NCBI GenBank assembly: GCA_028023455.1
Contig: JAQFVV010006507.1
Span: forward strand, 994,001-1,058,000
Length of the DNA: 64,000 nt
DNA from: Epiperipatus broadwayi
Taxonomy: Eukaryota > Onychophora > Udeonychophora > Euonychophora > Peripatidae
Reading direction: 5' to 3'
In this document: positions 10,759-22,600 of the stretch, one piece after another
How the letters are laid out: every line of letters starts with the position of its first letter
How positions within the stretch are numbered: position 1 is the first letter of the stretch
Made by a program: the position numbers and the translations under genes
Notes under the pieces: model-generated
Seen by the model: the letters and a program-made list of their open reading frames with translations, nothing else
The model's database searches: none
What the model was told of the DNA's origin: nothing

Positions 10759-12894
10759 GTAATGGGATATATATATGCATTACATTCAAATTTTAATAGT
10801 AATTTTTTATCTAATACAGAATTAAAAACAAACTGTCAATATGCACAAATAACGAATTATTAATTTATTAATATGTTAGATTGATTGAAATATTAAAATA
10901 AGCTTTAAAAAAATAAATAAATTATAGAATTGAAGCAAAGATTCTAATCTTTAAATAAAATATATAACAAAATACCTTTTGATTTTAATAATAGCGAAAA
11001 CTTTTTAATCTTAAAAAAGAAAAATTACAAACAGATCCTTAGGGCAAAATGACCATGGAAAAGAAAATGATTATGAAATAGAAACAAAGGACTTGCTTTT
11101 CCCACCCAAAGATATGGGCACAGACCTCAGTGGATAAATTTACTTAGCCATAAACCCAAAATGTACTTGGCCACAAACAGAGTTAACCAATAAAATATAA
11201 ATAATGAAATATGTTTGATGAATCTATGCATTCCAGAGATAAGGTGCCCGGTGACTATAAAAATAAAAATCCAAAAAGAATAGTTAGTTGGAGAGAATCA
11301 TAAAATTAAAACTTTAAATTCAATTGTCTTTGTTGAAAGCAGAAAAAATTTAAAAAACTATTGTCACCGTCACTAAGAATGTAGTCAGCATCAACGGGCT
11401 TCCTTTGGTGCAGCCGGCTGAAGGTAGCTTTTCTATTCACAGATCCCAGGATCGAACCACTGGAACCATCTTCATAAAATGTCTTCAGAAATCATCATAA
11501 GTCTTCATAGATCTTCATCACAAAGAACGAACTCGGACAAAGGAAAGTATAATTTATAAATAATTGAAATATCAAATATAAACTCTTAAATTTAAGATCA
11601 TCGAACTGTATTTGTTTCTAAAAATGAACTATAAATTTTCTTTCCTGAACAAACCTGAACTTTATCTTTTATAAACTTTTCCATTTTAAAACCCTGATCA
11701 AAAGTTAACGTAATCTTTTTAAAAAAAAGGATTGTATTTTATTTTTGTTTATTCATGTATAATTAATATCTATTTGTAATAGGGTGGGGGTTTGCTATTG
11801 CAAATGAATGTAAAGATAGAAAACACATCGTTATTTGTGCATTATTAAATTTTAAAAATAGGTTAAAAATAGTATTTCTGGAAAGAGAATAAGTTAAATA
11901 TAATGCTCATTTTAAAAAGATTTTAAAACTAAATTCAATATTTTTTTTTATTAATTTGATAAAATGAATTAAATGTTAGTTGAGTATATATGACTGCTAG
12001 ATTAGTTTAAATATTTGTTATTTTAAAGAGGATTTGATTTTGGACTATTTGTTTGTAATTATGTCAATGCTGGTGGAGAGATATATGGGTGTTTATATCA
12101 ATGTAATGTGAAATGTGTTAGCACCTAGGGGATGAGTCCAACTGAATGCATGATCCCAAAAAGGCAGTCATACCATTGAAATGGATGCAGATGTATTTCT
12201 TGTGCCATTGACCCATTTCAGCTCTATGGATTTTGGACGATAAGCCAGCAAGATAAGACTGCTCTTCCATCCATATGTAGCATTTCTTTTTATTATTTTA
12301 TATGCATGTTTCCTTCACCTGACAGATGCACATTCCTGTGGGATGATGGCCATGTCTTCTCCAATAATATCATGCTGTTCAGATGCACATTCCTGTCAAT
12401 GTGATTCTATGCTAATATGTTCACATTGCATTGGTTGCTGATATATATCTGGAAGCGAGTATTGGTGTGGCTGCAGATTTTTAGTCTGGAGTCAAGTGAT
12501 TTGAAAATTTGTGAGTGCATCTAGGTAGCTCATCTATACTCAACATTTTAAAAATTAAAGTTAAAAACAAATAAAATAATAATGGAACAGAATAAAACAT
12601 AAATTTCTTCTTGTGTTATAAAAAAATATTTTTTTAAGTTTGTGTGTTATTAATTATATACGTAAATAAAATCTTTCTTGTGTTATTAATACTGACAGTG
12701 ATTGCTTTTATTATTCTTTATTATTAAAATAAATATATTTAATAGGTGTTCTAAACCTCTGCTATTTCATGAGCTAGTGACATGGGCTAATGGTCTAAAT
12801 ATTTAAATAAAGTGGAATCTTAACAGCATGTATCTGCCTACTCTATAAATTTTTCTAGGTTCAAATCCCTAGATAGTGCCCTGTATTTATATAT
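10759..12894. other. Unassigned, with LTR-like leader near 11.2-11.5 kb
   Basis: No gene seen. 11040-11545 is richer in G+C and has the look of the other LTR promoters and leaders here: TATA-like CTATAAAAAT at 11255, then about 280 bases of C/A-rich sequence including CAGCCGGCTG (also at 748-757 in the old family A LTR). I could not find its ends or partner. 12040-12540 is another richer patch, with GATGCACATTCCTGT occurring twice (near 12325 and 12380). Confidence 0.35.
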
Positions 12895-12926
12895 TGTAAT
12901 ATTTTCATGGATAAATGATGATTTCA

Positions 12927-12972
<46 letters not shown>

Positions 12973-13960
12973 TTCAGGATGTTCCATGTTGTGAAATAAT
13001 TAAATAGCTGATGTTACAGTACAATAACAAGTACTCTTTTCAAAGTGTTAAAGTCCCTTCGTTCTGTTAACAAATCATTTCCATGAATATTAATAATGTT
13101 AATTCTAATATTTTCATGGATAAATAATAATTTCATATTATTATTATTTTTGGGATATTTCATGTTGTAAAATAGCTGCATATCTGACATTTTGGTACAA
13201 TAACAAGTACCTTTTTCAAAGCATTAACTTTCTCCCATTCTGAAAAAAAATTTTCCCGTAAAGATTAATAATGTTAATTGTTATATTTTCACAAATAAAT
13301 GATGATTTCGTATTATTATTATTAAAATAATTTTATTAACATTTTAATGCCTTGAAAAATGTACTTGATATTGTAGTGAAACATCAGCTATTTAGCTATT
13401 TTACAAAATGGTATATACTGAAAAGAATAATAATATGAAATCATCATTTACCCATGAAAATATTAGAATTAATATTAACTGATTAATCTTAATGGAAAAA
13501 AATTATTTACAGAATGGATGGACTTTAACACTTTGAAAAAGGTACTAGTTAGTGTACTGAAACATCAGCTGTTTAGCTAATTTACAAAACAGCCCAAAAA
13601 TAATAATATGAAATCATCAATTATCCATAAAAATATTAGAATGAACATTATTAATTTTTACATGAAAGATCTGTTTGCAGAATGGAGGGACTTTAATACT
13701 TTGCAAAAGGTACTTGTTATTGTACAGAAATGATAGTTATTTAGCTATTTTAAAACAGGGAATATCCTGAAAATAATAATAATATAAAATCATCATTCAA
13801 ACTTGAAAATATTAGAATTAACATTATTAATCTTTATGGGTAATATTTTTTATAAAATGGAATGACTTTAATGCTTTGAAAAAGGTACTCGTTATTGTAC
13901 TGAAACATCAGTTATTTAGTTAATTTACAACACGGAATAACCCAAAAATAATATGAAATT
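12895..13960. repeat. Tandem array of ~200-bp units that reverses orientation
   Basis: From 12895 to about 13320 two-plus units read in one direction (ATATTTTCATGGATAAAT, (ATT)n, CATGTTGT, ACAATAACAAGTAC, TTAATAATGTTAATT). From about 13345 to 13960 three-plus units read as the reverse complement (GAAACATCAGCTATTTAGC, AATAATATGAAATCATCA, CCATGAAAATATTAGAATTA, GACTTTAA). The flip point lies near 13320-13345. Unit 1 has an expanded (ATT)n at 12929-12973. The array ends where the family A LTR begins. Confidence 0.75.
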
Positions 13961-14526
13961 ATATATTGTGCCAAGGCCTTATTGGCACATATATAAAATA
14001 ATTTTATCTAAAAAAATTATTAAAGAAAGGAATCAACAAATCAAGAAATAATTTATAAAAATCTCAAGTTTCTTTATTAAATGAAATGTAGTTTGTTTTC
14101 ATAAACATAAATTTAAAAGTCTAAGTTTTGTTGAAATAAGTTACAATTAATTAATTAAAAAAGGGGAGGGGGAGTTTTACTATAAAAAAGTAAGAGTTCA
14201 TAAAATAAATTAAAGAGTTTTATTATTATTATTAGATGAAATATAAATTAAAAGTGTAAAAATATAAATCTCTTTATTTAAATTAAAGAAAAAAAGGTAA
14301 TCTTAAAACTAGTTTTGATTTTAGAATAAAATTACATATGTGCATGCAAATGTAAATAACATATATGCATATTAAATATAATAAATAAATGTAGATTAAA
14401 AAATTAAAAAAAACACATGTTTGTATGGCTACTAATTAAATGATCTTCCAAAACATGTCAAAAAATTATCAAAGGTATTTTGACAACAGATATTGCCGGA
14501 GGATATCAAAATGAAATCATGTGCCA

Positions 14527-14560
14527 TATATAAATAGCCAAAATTTTATTAGTCAGTCAG
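14527..14560 (+). promoter_or_regulatory. Core promoter in family A 5' LTR
   Basis: TATATAAATAG at 14527-14537 is followed about 26 bases later by AGTCAGTCAG, matching the arthropod-type initiator core TCAGT. In the 3' LTR the pair is TATATAAATAG at 18531 and ATCAGACA at 18551. Spacing and conservation support a genuine start site. Confidence 0.6.
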
Positions 14561-14826
14561 TTCAGAAAACCATTCAGTCAAGTCAGTTGATAGAATTGAG
14601 TTCAGTTCATTCAGTTATAAATGCAGTGTTAGTTGCCATCGGAAACACGTGGCTGTCTCTATCCTAAGTCCAGATCTGTCCATTCATAACAGCTTGAAGA
14701 ATCTCTGTCAATATCTAATTGTCTCCAGGAATAATACCAATTAATAATGATCAAATCTCCACTGGAAAACTTTGAATCTAACCGGTTAGAGATATCTCAT
14801 TAGAAGCAGCAAACAGCAAGTTCAAA

Positions 14827-14838
14827 ATCCTAGGTAAA
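14827..14838 (+). promoter_or_regulatory. Splice-donor-like site in LTR leader
   Basis: ATCCTAG/GTAAATA, about 300 bases past the TATA box. It is conserved as CCTAG/GTAA at 837, 18852 and 54488 in related LTRs. A spliced leader crossing the U5/PBS region is inferred. Confidence 0.45.
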
Positions 14839-16000
14839 TAACATTTTTTCTTATATTCTTTCCTAAGTAGTCATCACATTTGTAAAAATTCGTGTGAATC
14901 CTCCAAGAGTCATTGCATTCATAAAAATTCATGTGAATCCTCCAAGAGTCAAAGATATGAACTCTATAGCACATAAAAATGAACTGACAATTTGCATGTT
15001 AAATTTTAAATACTATTTAATGCTTTATTATTATATATGTCAGTTTGTGCGTGATTAAAAATACCAATATTATGTTAGTTAAAAATCTATAAAAGTATTT
15101 ATATTTAGTATAATTAATGTCTATAAATTGTCTTTAAATTTAAGCCTTATTTTGGCCATCAATCCTATTTACCAATTCTTTTTACCAATTTTTTTACCAA
15201 TCTTTTATCAATTCTTTCACCAATAATTAAATAATATTTTGTTATTGAATTATAATTAGACTGGGCTAGTTTTAGGGATTTGTTTCAAGCCCTGGATTAT
15301 GAGCCTACTGTCTGAATATATTAGTCTTAGACTAGCTGGCACCCAGGGTTTACTCCGAAATAAATAAAGTGTTTGGATAGTAGCGGTTTGAATCTAGCAG
15401 CCGAGATGGGCCACAATCTGATCATAGGTATTGCTGATATTTAAAGCTATCAATAACATTTCCCACTTTGCTCAAATGTGCCGGTTCATTTATGCAACAT
15501 TTATAATTAAATAAGATTATAAATGTATTATAAAGAAATTTGAAACCAGCCAAAACATTTGCAGTGTAAGTAAGATTTTCTGTGGAGTAAACCCAGGACA
15601 TAAATGGCTAATTCCAATGTGGGAATGGAACTAAGAAACAATAGTAATTAAATACTTTGTTTCTTGTTTTAAAATAATTTTTTTATAGAAAAGCGAAATT
15701 ACGTACTTAAAGTGGTTTAATTTAAAAAAAAAAGAATTGACTGAAAACTTTTTTTCTTTAAATTAAAAGAGATTTATGCTATTCACATTATTTAAAACAA
15801 ATTTTGTTAAATCAGAGACAATTAGATGTTTGGGTGGAGTTAAAGCATTAAGATCGGATAGAGAAAATTGACAAAAGGGGTGGAGTCAGCATATGTTTCT
15901 GGCTTAGTAAAAAAAAAAAAAAAACAATAAAATTTGATTTGTTAATGCAAAAGATAATTTTAAAAAAATAAAAATTAATAGTGTAACTATAAATAAAGAA

Positions 16001-16540
16001 ATGGAGCCTGAAGAAAGCCCAATATATTTTAAAAATCCCCTGTTAGTGGAAAAAGAGAAAGAAGTAGTATCTGAGATGCAAATGATGATGAATATGATGC
16101 AAGAGCTCAAAGAAGAATTGTTTCAGAAATTTGAACAATGTCATCTAGAACTTAAAACAAAAATTAATGAACTTATAATGGTAATTAGAGAAATGAGATG
16201 CGGAATTACAGGAAAGGTAGAGAAAAATCAAGAGATCATAGAAGTAGATTTTGTCATGGAAAATAAGGAAGTTGAGGTCATGAAAGAGATAGTAAAGTCA
16301 GATAGTGGTAAATATAAGAGTTTGGAAATAAAAAGTGAATTAGAATCAGATGGTGTTGCGACAGATAAAGTAGAAACAAATGTAGATCAAGAAATAGAAG
16401 AGAGATATAAGTTCAAGATAGAAGATAGCATAAAAGTGTTTTTACAAAGAATTAAAAATAAAAGGTTTAAAGTAAACATTCATGTTCATAGATTTAAAAA
16501 TAGATTTAAAAAAAGAAAGCATAGGAAAAAATATTTCTAG
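16001..16540 (+). CDS. Gag-like coiled-coil protein of family A element
   Basis: An intact 179-residue frame with its own ATG, preceded by an A-rich leader, midway between the LTRs. Residues ~20-75 are a strong coiled coil (MMNMMQELKEELFQKFEQ, then LKTKINELIMVIREM), residues ~75-140 are acidic, and the last ~40 residues are very basic (HRFKNRFKKRKHRKKYF), suggesting nucleic-acid binding. No capsid motif, zinc knuckle or enzyme is visible. The layout (coil, acidic linker, basic tail) and place suggest a reduced gag, similar in spirit to the coiled-coil gag starts at 31162 and 45345. It could instead be the surviving N-terminus of a longer gag, since degraded frames follow to ~16980. The antisense frame at 15904-16110 is a shadow. 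Confidence 0.6.
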   Translation: MEPEESPIYFKNPLLVEKEKEVVSEMQMMMNMMQELKEELFQKFEQCHLELKTKINELIMVIREMRCGITGKVEKNQEIIEVDFVMENKEVEVMKEIVKSDSGKYKSLEIKSELESDGVATDKVETNVDQEIEERYKFKIEDSIKVFLQRIKNKRFKVNIHVHRFKNRFKKRKHRKKYF

Positions 16541-17919
16541 ATTGAAGTAATTTGGAGATTGTCTAAATATCAAGGTTTTTTTATTTACAAAGTTGAAAAT
16601 AGAATGGAAAGAGAAAGAGATAAACTATTAAATTATAAAAGCAGGATAAATAAGAGAGGAAAGTTAGTTTTTATTATAGAATTAGTAGAAAGAAAGAAAG
16701 AACCACCTGACAAAGTTTAAAAGTTAGTAATAAGGATGGAATATTAAAGTAGACAGAAACAATAAGGACCAGAAATGGACTATGAGTAAAATAATTATTC
16801 TAACATAAATAAATCTGAGAAGTTTCAATATGAAACTTCTATTTAAAATAAAATAATAATTAAAAAAATAAATGAATAATGATAAATGAAATATTGAAAA
16901 TAAAAATAATAATAAGGAGGCTTCGTAAAATAAAAAAAATATTTTTTTTTCTTTACGCACATATTAATTAAGAAAAATGTTTGTAAATAAATAAGTAGGT
17001 CAAATAGTTAAAATAAAATTGATAAAATCAAGTTAAATAAATAAGCGTAATATATCTGTAGTAAATAATAATAAAGAATGACATATAATAAACTAATATA
17101 TATATTTTTTGGAATACACGCATCGTAATAAAAGGAAATAAATCAAAGGTTTAAAGTAATCAAATCCAATAAAATTTTTGTATAATAATGAAGAGCAGTA
17201 AAATAAAAGAGTTTGCTAAGTACACATACATTAATATATAAGGTAAACAAATGTTTAAAAATAATATTGTAATATAAATAATATCCGTAAGAGTTTAAAT
17301 AGTATTGTACGATTAAATAAATATTTAATTAATGTTCATAATCATTTAAAAATAATATTGAAAGGTTAAAATAATATAAATGAAAGTCAATCTAAGTTGT
17401 ATTAAGAGTGTATAAGGTTTTGAAACTAAAGGGATGAGGGTAGTATAGAAATGTTTTAGTTAATGATAAATTTAAAGCTGTCATCTGGATAAATTTTAGT
17501 ACCCGTAATGGACTTATCATGGATTATCCCTCATTTTCCAAAGCATAAGACGGAAATGGACAGTTGAAAATTCCTGCATTCACAGTGACTTTTTTTTTCC
17601 AAGTCTGGTAGAATCCCGGCAAATGAAGCTTCGATTTTATATATGTGTCAGTCGGTATAAGTCAGTGAATCTGCTTCCACTTCGTTTCCAAAAGATACCT
17701 GTGCCACAAAATTAGTTTATCCCGGTGGTCATTATCCAGGATTTAGATCATTGGGAGCAATGTATTCGGCATAGATAGAAAAAAAGGATAGTCAAAACAT
17801 ATTGACCTTAGTATGTAAAATGAAAGATTTGAAAAGCAAACTTAGAACATTAATGAATATTTACAATTAAGAATTAAAGTTGTTAGAGATAAAATGGTCA
17901 AAAATGACATGTTTTATTC
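16541..17919. other. Family A internal non-coding region
   Basis: AT-rich, with no pol motifs in any frame. 16560-16720 reads as A-rich decayed coding-like sequence continuing the gag region. 17470-17780 is less AT-rich, with no recognised function. Confidence 0.5.
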
Positions 17920-17922
17920 TCA

Positions 17923-17939
17923 AACGGAGAGGGGTGTAA
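17923..17939 (+). promoter_or_regulatory. Polypurine tract, family A
   Basis: ACGGAGAGGGGTGTAA immediately precedes the TGTGCC start of the 3' LTR, the position expected for the plus-strand primer. Confidence 0.65.
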
Positions 17940-19604
17940 TGTGCCAAGGCCATATTGGCACATATATAAAATAATTTTATGTAATATTGGCACATATATA
18001 AAATAATTTTATGTAAAAAAATTATTAAAGTAAGGAATCAACAAATCAATAATAAGTTATAAAAATCTCAATTTTTTTATTAAACGAAATGTAGTTTGTT
18101 TTCGGAAACATAAATTTAAGTCTAAGTGTTGTTGAAATAAAAGTTACAATTAATTAATTAAAAGAGGAAAGGGGGTGTTTTCCTATAGAAAAAACCAAGA
18201 GTACATAAAAAAATTAAAGAGTTTTATTATTATTATTATTAGTGGAAATATAATTTAAAAATCTAAAAATATAAACTCTTTATTTAAATTTTAAAAAAAG
18301 GTAATCTTAAAACTAGTTTTGATTTTAGAATAAAATTATATATGTGCATGTAAATGTAAATAATATATATATGTGTATTAAATATTATAAATAAATGGTT
18401 AAAGAATTAAAAAAAAACACATTTGCATGGCTACTAATTATACGATCTTCCAAAACATGTTGTCAAAGGGTTATCAAAGGAATTTTGACAACAGATATAG
18501 CTGGAGGATATCAAAATGAAAACATCGCCATATATAAATAGCCAAAATTTTATCAGACAATCAATTCAGAAAACCATTCAGTCAAGTCAGTTGCATAGAG
18601 TTGAGTTCAGTTCTTTCAGTTATAAATGCAGTGTTAGTTGCCATTGGAAATATGCGGCAGTCTCTACCCTAATTCCAGGTCTGTCCATGAAAATAATGTC
18701 TTCGTAACAGCTTAAAGAATCTCCATCAATATGTAATTGTCTCCAAAAATAATACCAACTAATAATGATCAAATATCCACAGGAAAACTTCAAATCTAAC
18801 TGGTTAGAGATATCTCATTAGAAGCAGCAAACAGCAAGTTCAAAATCCTAGGTAAATAACATTTTTTCTTATATTCTTTCCTAAGTAGCCATCACATTCT
18901 TAAAAATTCGTGTGAATCCTACAACAGTCATCACATTCCTAAAAATTCATGTGAATCCTCCAAGAATCAAAGATATGAACTCTATTGCACATAAAAATAA
19001 AGTATTAATTTGTGTGTTAAATTTCAAATACTATTTAATGTTTTATTCTAATTATGTCAGTGTGTGCATGATTGAAAATGTCAATATTATGTTAGTTAAA
19101 AATCTATAAAAGTATTTATATTTAGTATAATTAATATTAATAAATTGTTTTTAAATTTAAGCCTTATTTTGTCAGTCAATTCTTCTTTTTACCAATTCTT
19201 TTACCAGTCTTTTGTCAATTTTTTTACCACTCATTAAATAATATTTTGTTATTGAATTAAAATTAGACTGGGCTAGTTTTAGGGATTTGTTTTGAGTGCT
19301 GGATTATGAGCCTACTCTTCAAATACATTAATCTTAGATGAGCTGGCACCTGGGGTTTACTCTGAAACAAATAAAGCATTTGGATAGTAGGGGTTTGAAT
19401 CTAGAAGCCAAGGTGAATGACAATCTGATCGTGGGTATTGTTGATAGTTAAAGCTATCAATAATATTTCCCATTTTGCTCGAACGTGCCGGTTCATTCAT
19501 GTAAATGTTATAATTAAATAAGATTATAAATGTAGTATAAAGAAGTTTGAAACCAGCCAAAACATTTGCAGTGTAAGTAAGATCTTATGTGGAGTGAACC
19601 CAGT

Positions 19605-19607
<3 letters not shown>
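17940..19607 (+). repeat. Family A 3' LTR
   Basis: It differs from the 5' LTR by a ~34-bp tandem duplication at its start (ATTGGCACATATATAAAA present twice, 17959-18030) and scattered substitutions. It ends CCCAGTACA. Confidence 0.85.

Positions 19608-19688
<81 letters not shown>
19608..19688. repeat. (TA)n microsatellite
   Basis: About 80 bp of pure TA directly after the family A 3' LTR. Poly-YI frames read from it are artefacts. Confidence 0.95.
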
Positions 19689-19695
<7 letters not shown>

Positions 19696-22600
19696 CCACT
19701 ATCTTATTGTATGCCATGTAACCCAATCAATTACATTATATACATCTTTGCTTGTTAACAGTCATTAAAAACTATTTTAAAATTTAGAAGAAATCCATAT
19801 GAACTAGTATAATATTTTTTTTATTTTAAATAAGAAGTTGATAATAAATATTGTTTTAAATGCATATTAAACTTTAAAGAATAATATTGTTTAAATGCAT
19901 AGAATAGAGAAAATATTGCAAGCTATTATAAATTGAATGTGTACACATGGAAGATTAATTTTAAAATGAAGAGAGCTACTGATTGAAAGTCAAAATTATA
20001 TACAATAATATTGTACAAAAATTTGACAAATGTTATAAAAAGAAATATTTTTCTTTTTTATAAAACCTTGATAGATGAGAATTTTAAATATGAAAATTAA
20101 CTTATTAAATAATTAACTTTTTTTGTGAATTTTCACACTATTTGTACCATCTGGAATAAACAGAGCAAACTTTATTTTACAAGTACTGTTATTCAAAGTG
20201 TTGAACCAAATTTCAAGTGGATTTAACTTGCTAAAATATTTTGCATTTTGCTGAATCGAGTTAGTAACAGTTTCAAGAGGGGAAGAGAAATATCTCTGGT
20301 AGTGAACTTAGAGTCACCGAAACCTCACTCTCTCCCCATGTTTAACTACAAGCAATAATCAAGTACATTGTAAGTGGATTTTTTTTATTGTATTAGTTAA
20401 GAAATAAATTGGTATATATTTTACATATGATATAATTTAATATTTATTTGATGTATAAAGTTTGATTAAATATTTAATTTTATACAATAAAGAAATATAA
20501 ACGGGTGACAGAAATTTAATGTTTTCTGCAGAGGTAATAGGTCTATAACTTTCAAATGCCAAAACATTAACCAAAGTGGTTGTATTCACTTTATTAATAC
20601 TAAGGACAAGACTGTTACTGATATGTATTTAAAATTTTTATGTGTATTTATTTACTTATTTATGAAAGTGCTAAGTTAGGAAAATCAAATGTTATATTTA
20701 TTTTTTTGTTTATGATATACTAATTGATTTTTGAACATCATGTGAAGATATAACTATACTGTGTTATATATGTAAATTTATTTAGATAATATGTAAAAGT
20801 AGGAATTTGCATATTATATATTGGGTTGTTGAATACCATATTTAATTATTAATATAATATTACAAACATTATCTGTTTAGATACAACTTGCCTGTGTGGC
20901 TTCTGAATTATTTTATAAAGAAAGGATTTGAATGAAAGTATTTATTATTGTGAAATATTTAAAATTATTTGTAGATACATTATTAAATCTTTTTGATAAT
21001 ATAGTATATGTTAAAGATGGAGTTTAGAAATTATTTTATGTTAAGATAGATTTTATTTGCAGCGATGAAGGAGATATTCCATGCGTATATGATAAATAGT
21101 AGTGGTTCCGGATAGTGAGAATGAAATTCTGTGCGATAGGGATATTTGAATGTAAAATATTATCCATTAACTATGGAATAAAGCTTTATAAATTGGTAAG
21201 TTAAATACAGTTAACAAAGATCTTTATATTTTGTGATTCATTGTCAGTAGCACTTTTTTCTGAAAATCAAAAAGTATACTATGTTAGGCATTTAAAGTCA
21301 ATACAAGAATATATGGCTTTAAGCTGTGCATCCATTTCTCTATTGTTTGTTTTTACTTATTATAATTTTGTATCTTTCATTTTAATTACTTTTTATTATC
21401 ATTGAATGCTACATCATAATTTTTATAAATTACCAAATAATTTAAAAATAATTGTTAGACTATAAAATGTTGTTAAAAATTGTTGGAAGACAATAAGAAT
21501 AAAATATGTAGGAAAAACTATTTCTTAACGTAAAATAAAATTAATGAAATGGTTTGACATTTCTAATATTAAAAGAGACAAAGATAGTACTAAGTGCATA
21601 TTCTGATTATGAAAATATGAATTAAAGTGAAATCGGAATGTTGTGAACATTAAGGGAGCTTGTGTTATTAAATACAATATGCTTCATTAACTTTAAATTA
21701 CTACAAATAATATGCCTATTTTAATAAATAATGTAAATAGAAGCATAGATACATATATAACGAGGTATGAGAGTTATTACAAAAGTATTGTATTATAAAT
21801 TATGGAGTGGAGAAATTATTATTAGTGTATGCGTTTTTTTTTTTTTTACAAATGTATAGTTATATTAATAAACTACCTGGATAATGAAGATGAAATTCTT
21901 TTATGGAAATATTTATAAAAATATATCATTATCTAAGAATAACTTTATTTACTGAAACTACAAATATTTATGGATAGATTTTGTGAGTAATAATACTAAT
22001 AATACTTATGAATAGTACAGTTTTAGAAAAGATAACTGGATTACCTTACGTTTTTTTCTTACTATTTTATGATAAATAGTTGAATTGAAAATTATTTAAT
22101 ATATATTTTTTTGTGTGAAATGTAATTTTAGTTTGAATTTTGAACATTTAGAGTTATGTAAATATTATATATTGTATATTTTTAAATAATATTTGTCAAA
22201 ATAAATTGTTAATGTTTGTTTTAAATTAATATTATTTCTTGAGAGTTTCTTTTCTTGGTTTGGCCAAGTCATTATTGATCTTCCCAACTGCACACATGTA
22301 TTATAAAAATTAATTATATATTCATATTATTGCACATGATTTATAAAAGATACATAATGATTATTAGATTATAATTGAATATATTATTTATTTTTTTACA
22401 ATCGTTAAGATATTATTTATTGAATGTGATGTGTATAATGCAATTTTTTTTAATAATTTGATATGATAATTACATCCAAGTTTTACATTTTTTAACAAGC
22501 CACATAAAGAGAAATAACAACATTAATGCATAATAAAACTGAAAATATTTTTTAATTTCATTAATATAATCAATATTATTATTACAATAGTTTATAAATT

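Larger units (their letters stand above)
13967..15600 (+). repeat. Family A 5' LTR
   Basis: Collinear with 17940-19607. It contains a ~44-bp local duplication near 14880-14955 (AAAAATTC.TGTGAATCCTCC twice) and a run of CCAATTCTTTT repeats near 15165-15220. TATA, initiator and splice donor are annotated separately. Confidence 0.85.
13967..19607 (+). mobile_element. Non-autonomous LTR retrotransposon, family A
   Basis: Two LTRs (1634 and 1668 bp) begin TGTGCCAAGGCC and end CCCAG-TACA or CCCAGGACA. They flank about 2.3 kb with one gag-like frame and no pol. ATAT lies at both ends (13963-13966 and 19608-19611), though the right copy merges into a (TA)n tract. A purine tract precedes the 3' LTR. 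The LTRs are clearly similar but carry many substitutions, so the element is neither new nor ancient. With no RT or integrase it would need enzymes from another element. Confidence 0.85.

Noticed and set aside
10278-10789. Three overlapping minus frames over the RTE fragment
   Set aside because: The plus strand carries the recognisable RTE protein; the minus frames are shadows.
19514-19726. 70-codon minus frame rich in YI
   Set aside because: Translation of the (TA)n tract after an LTR.
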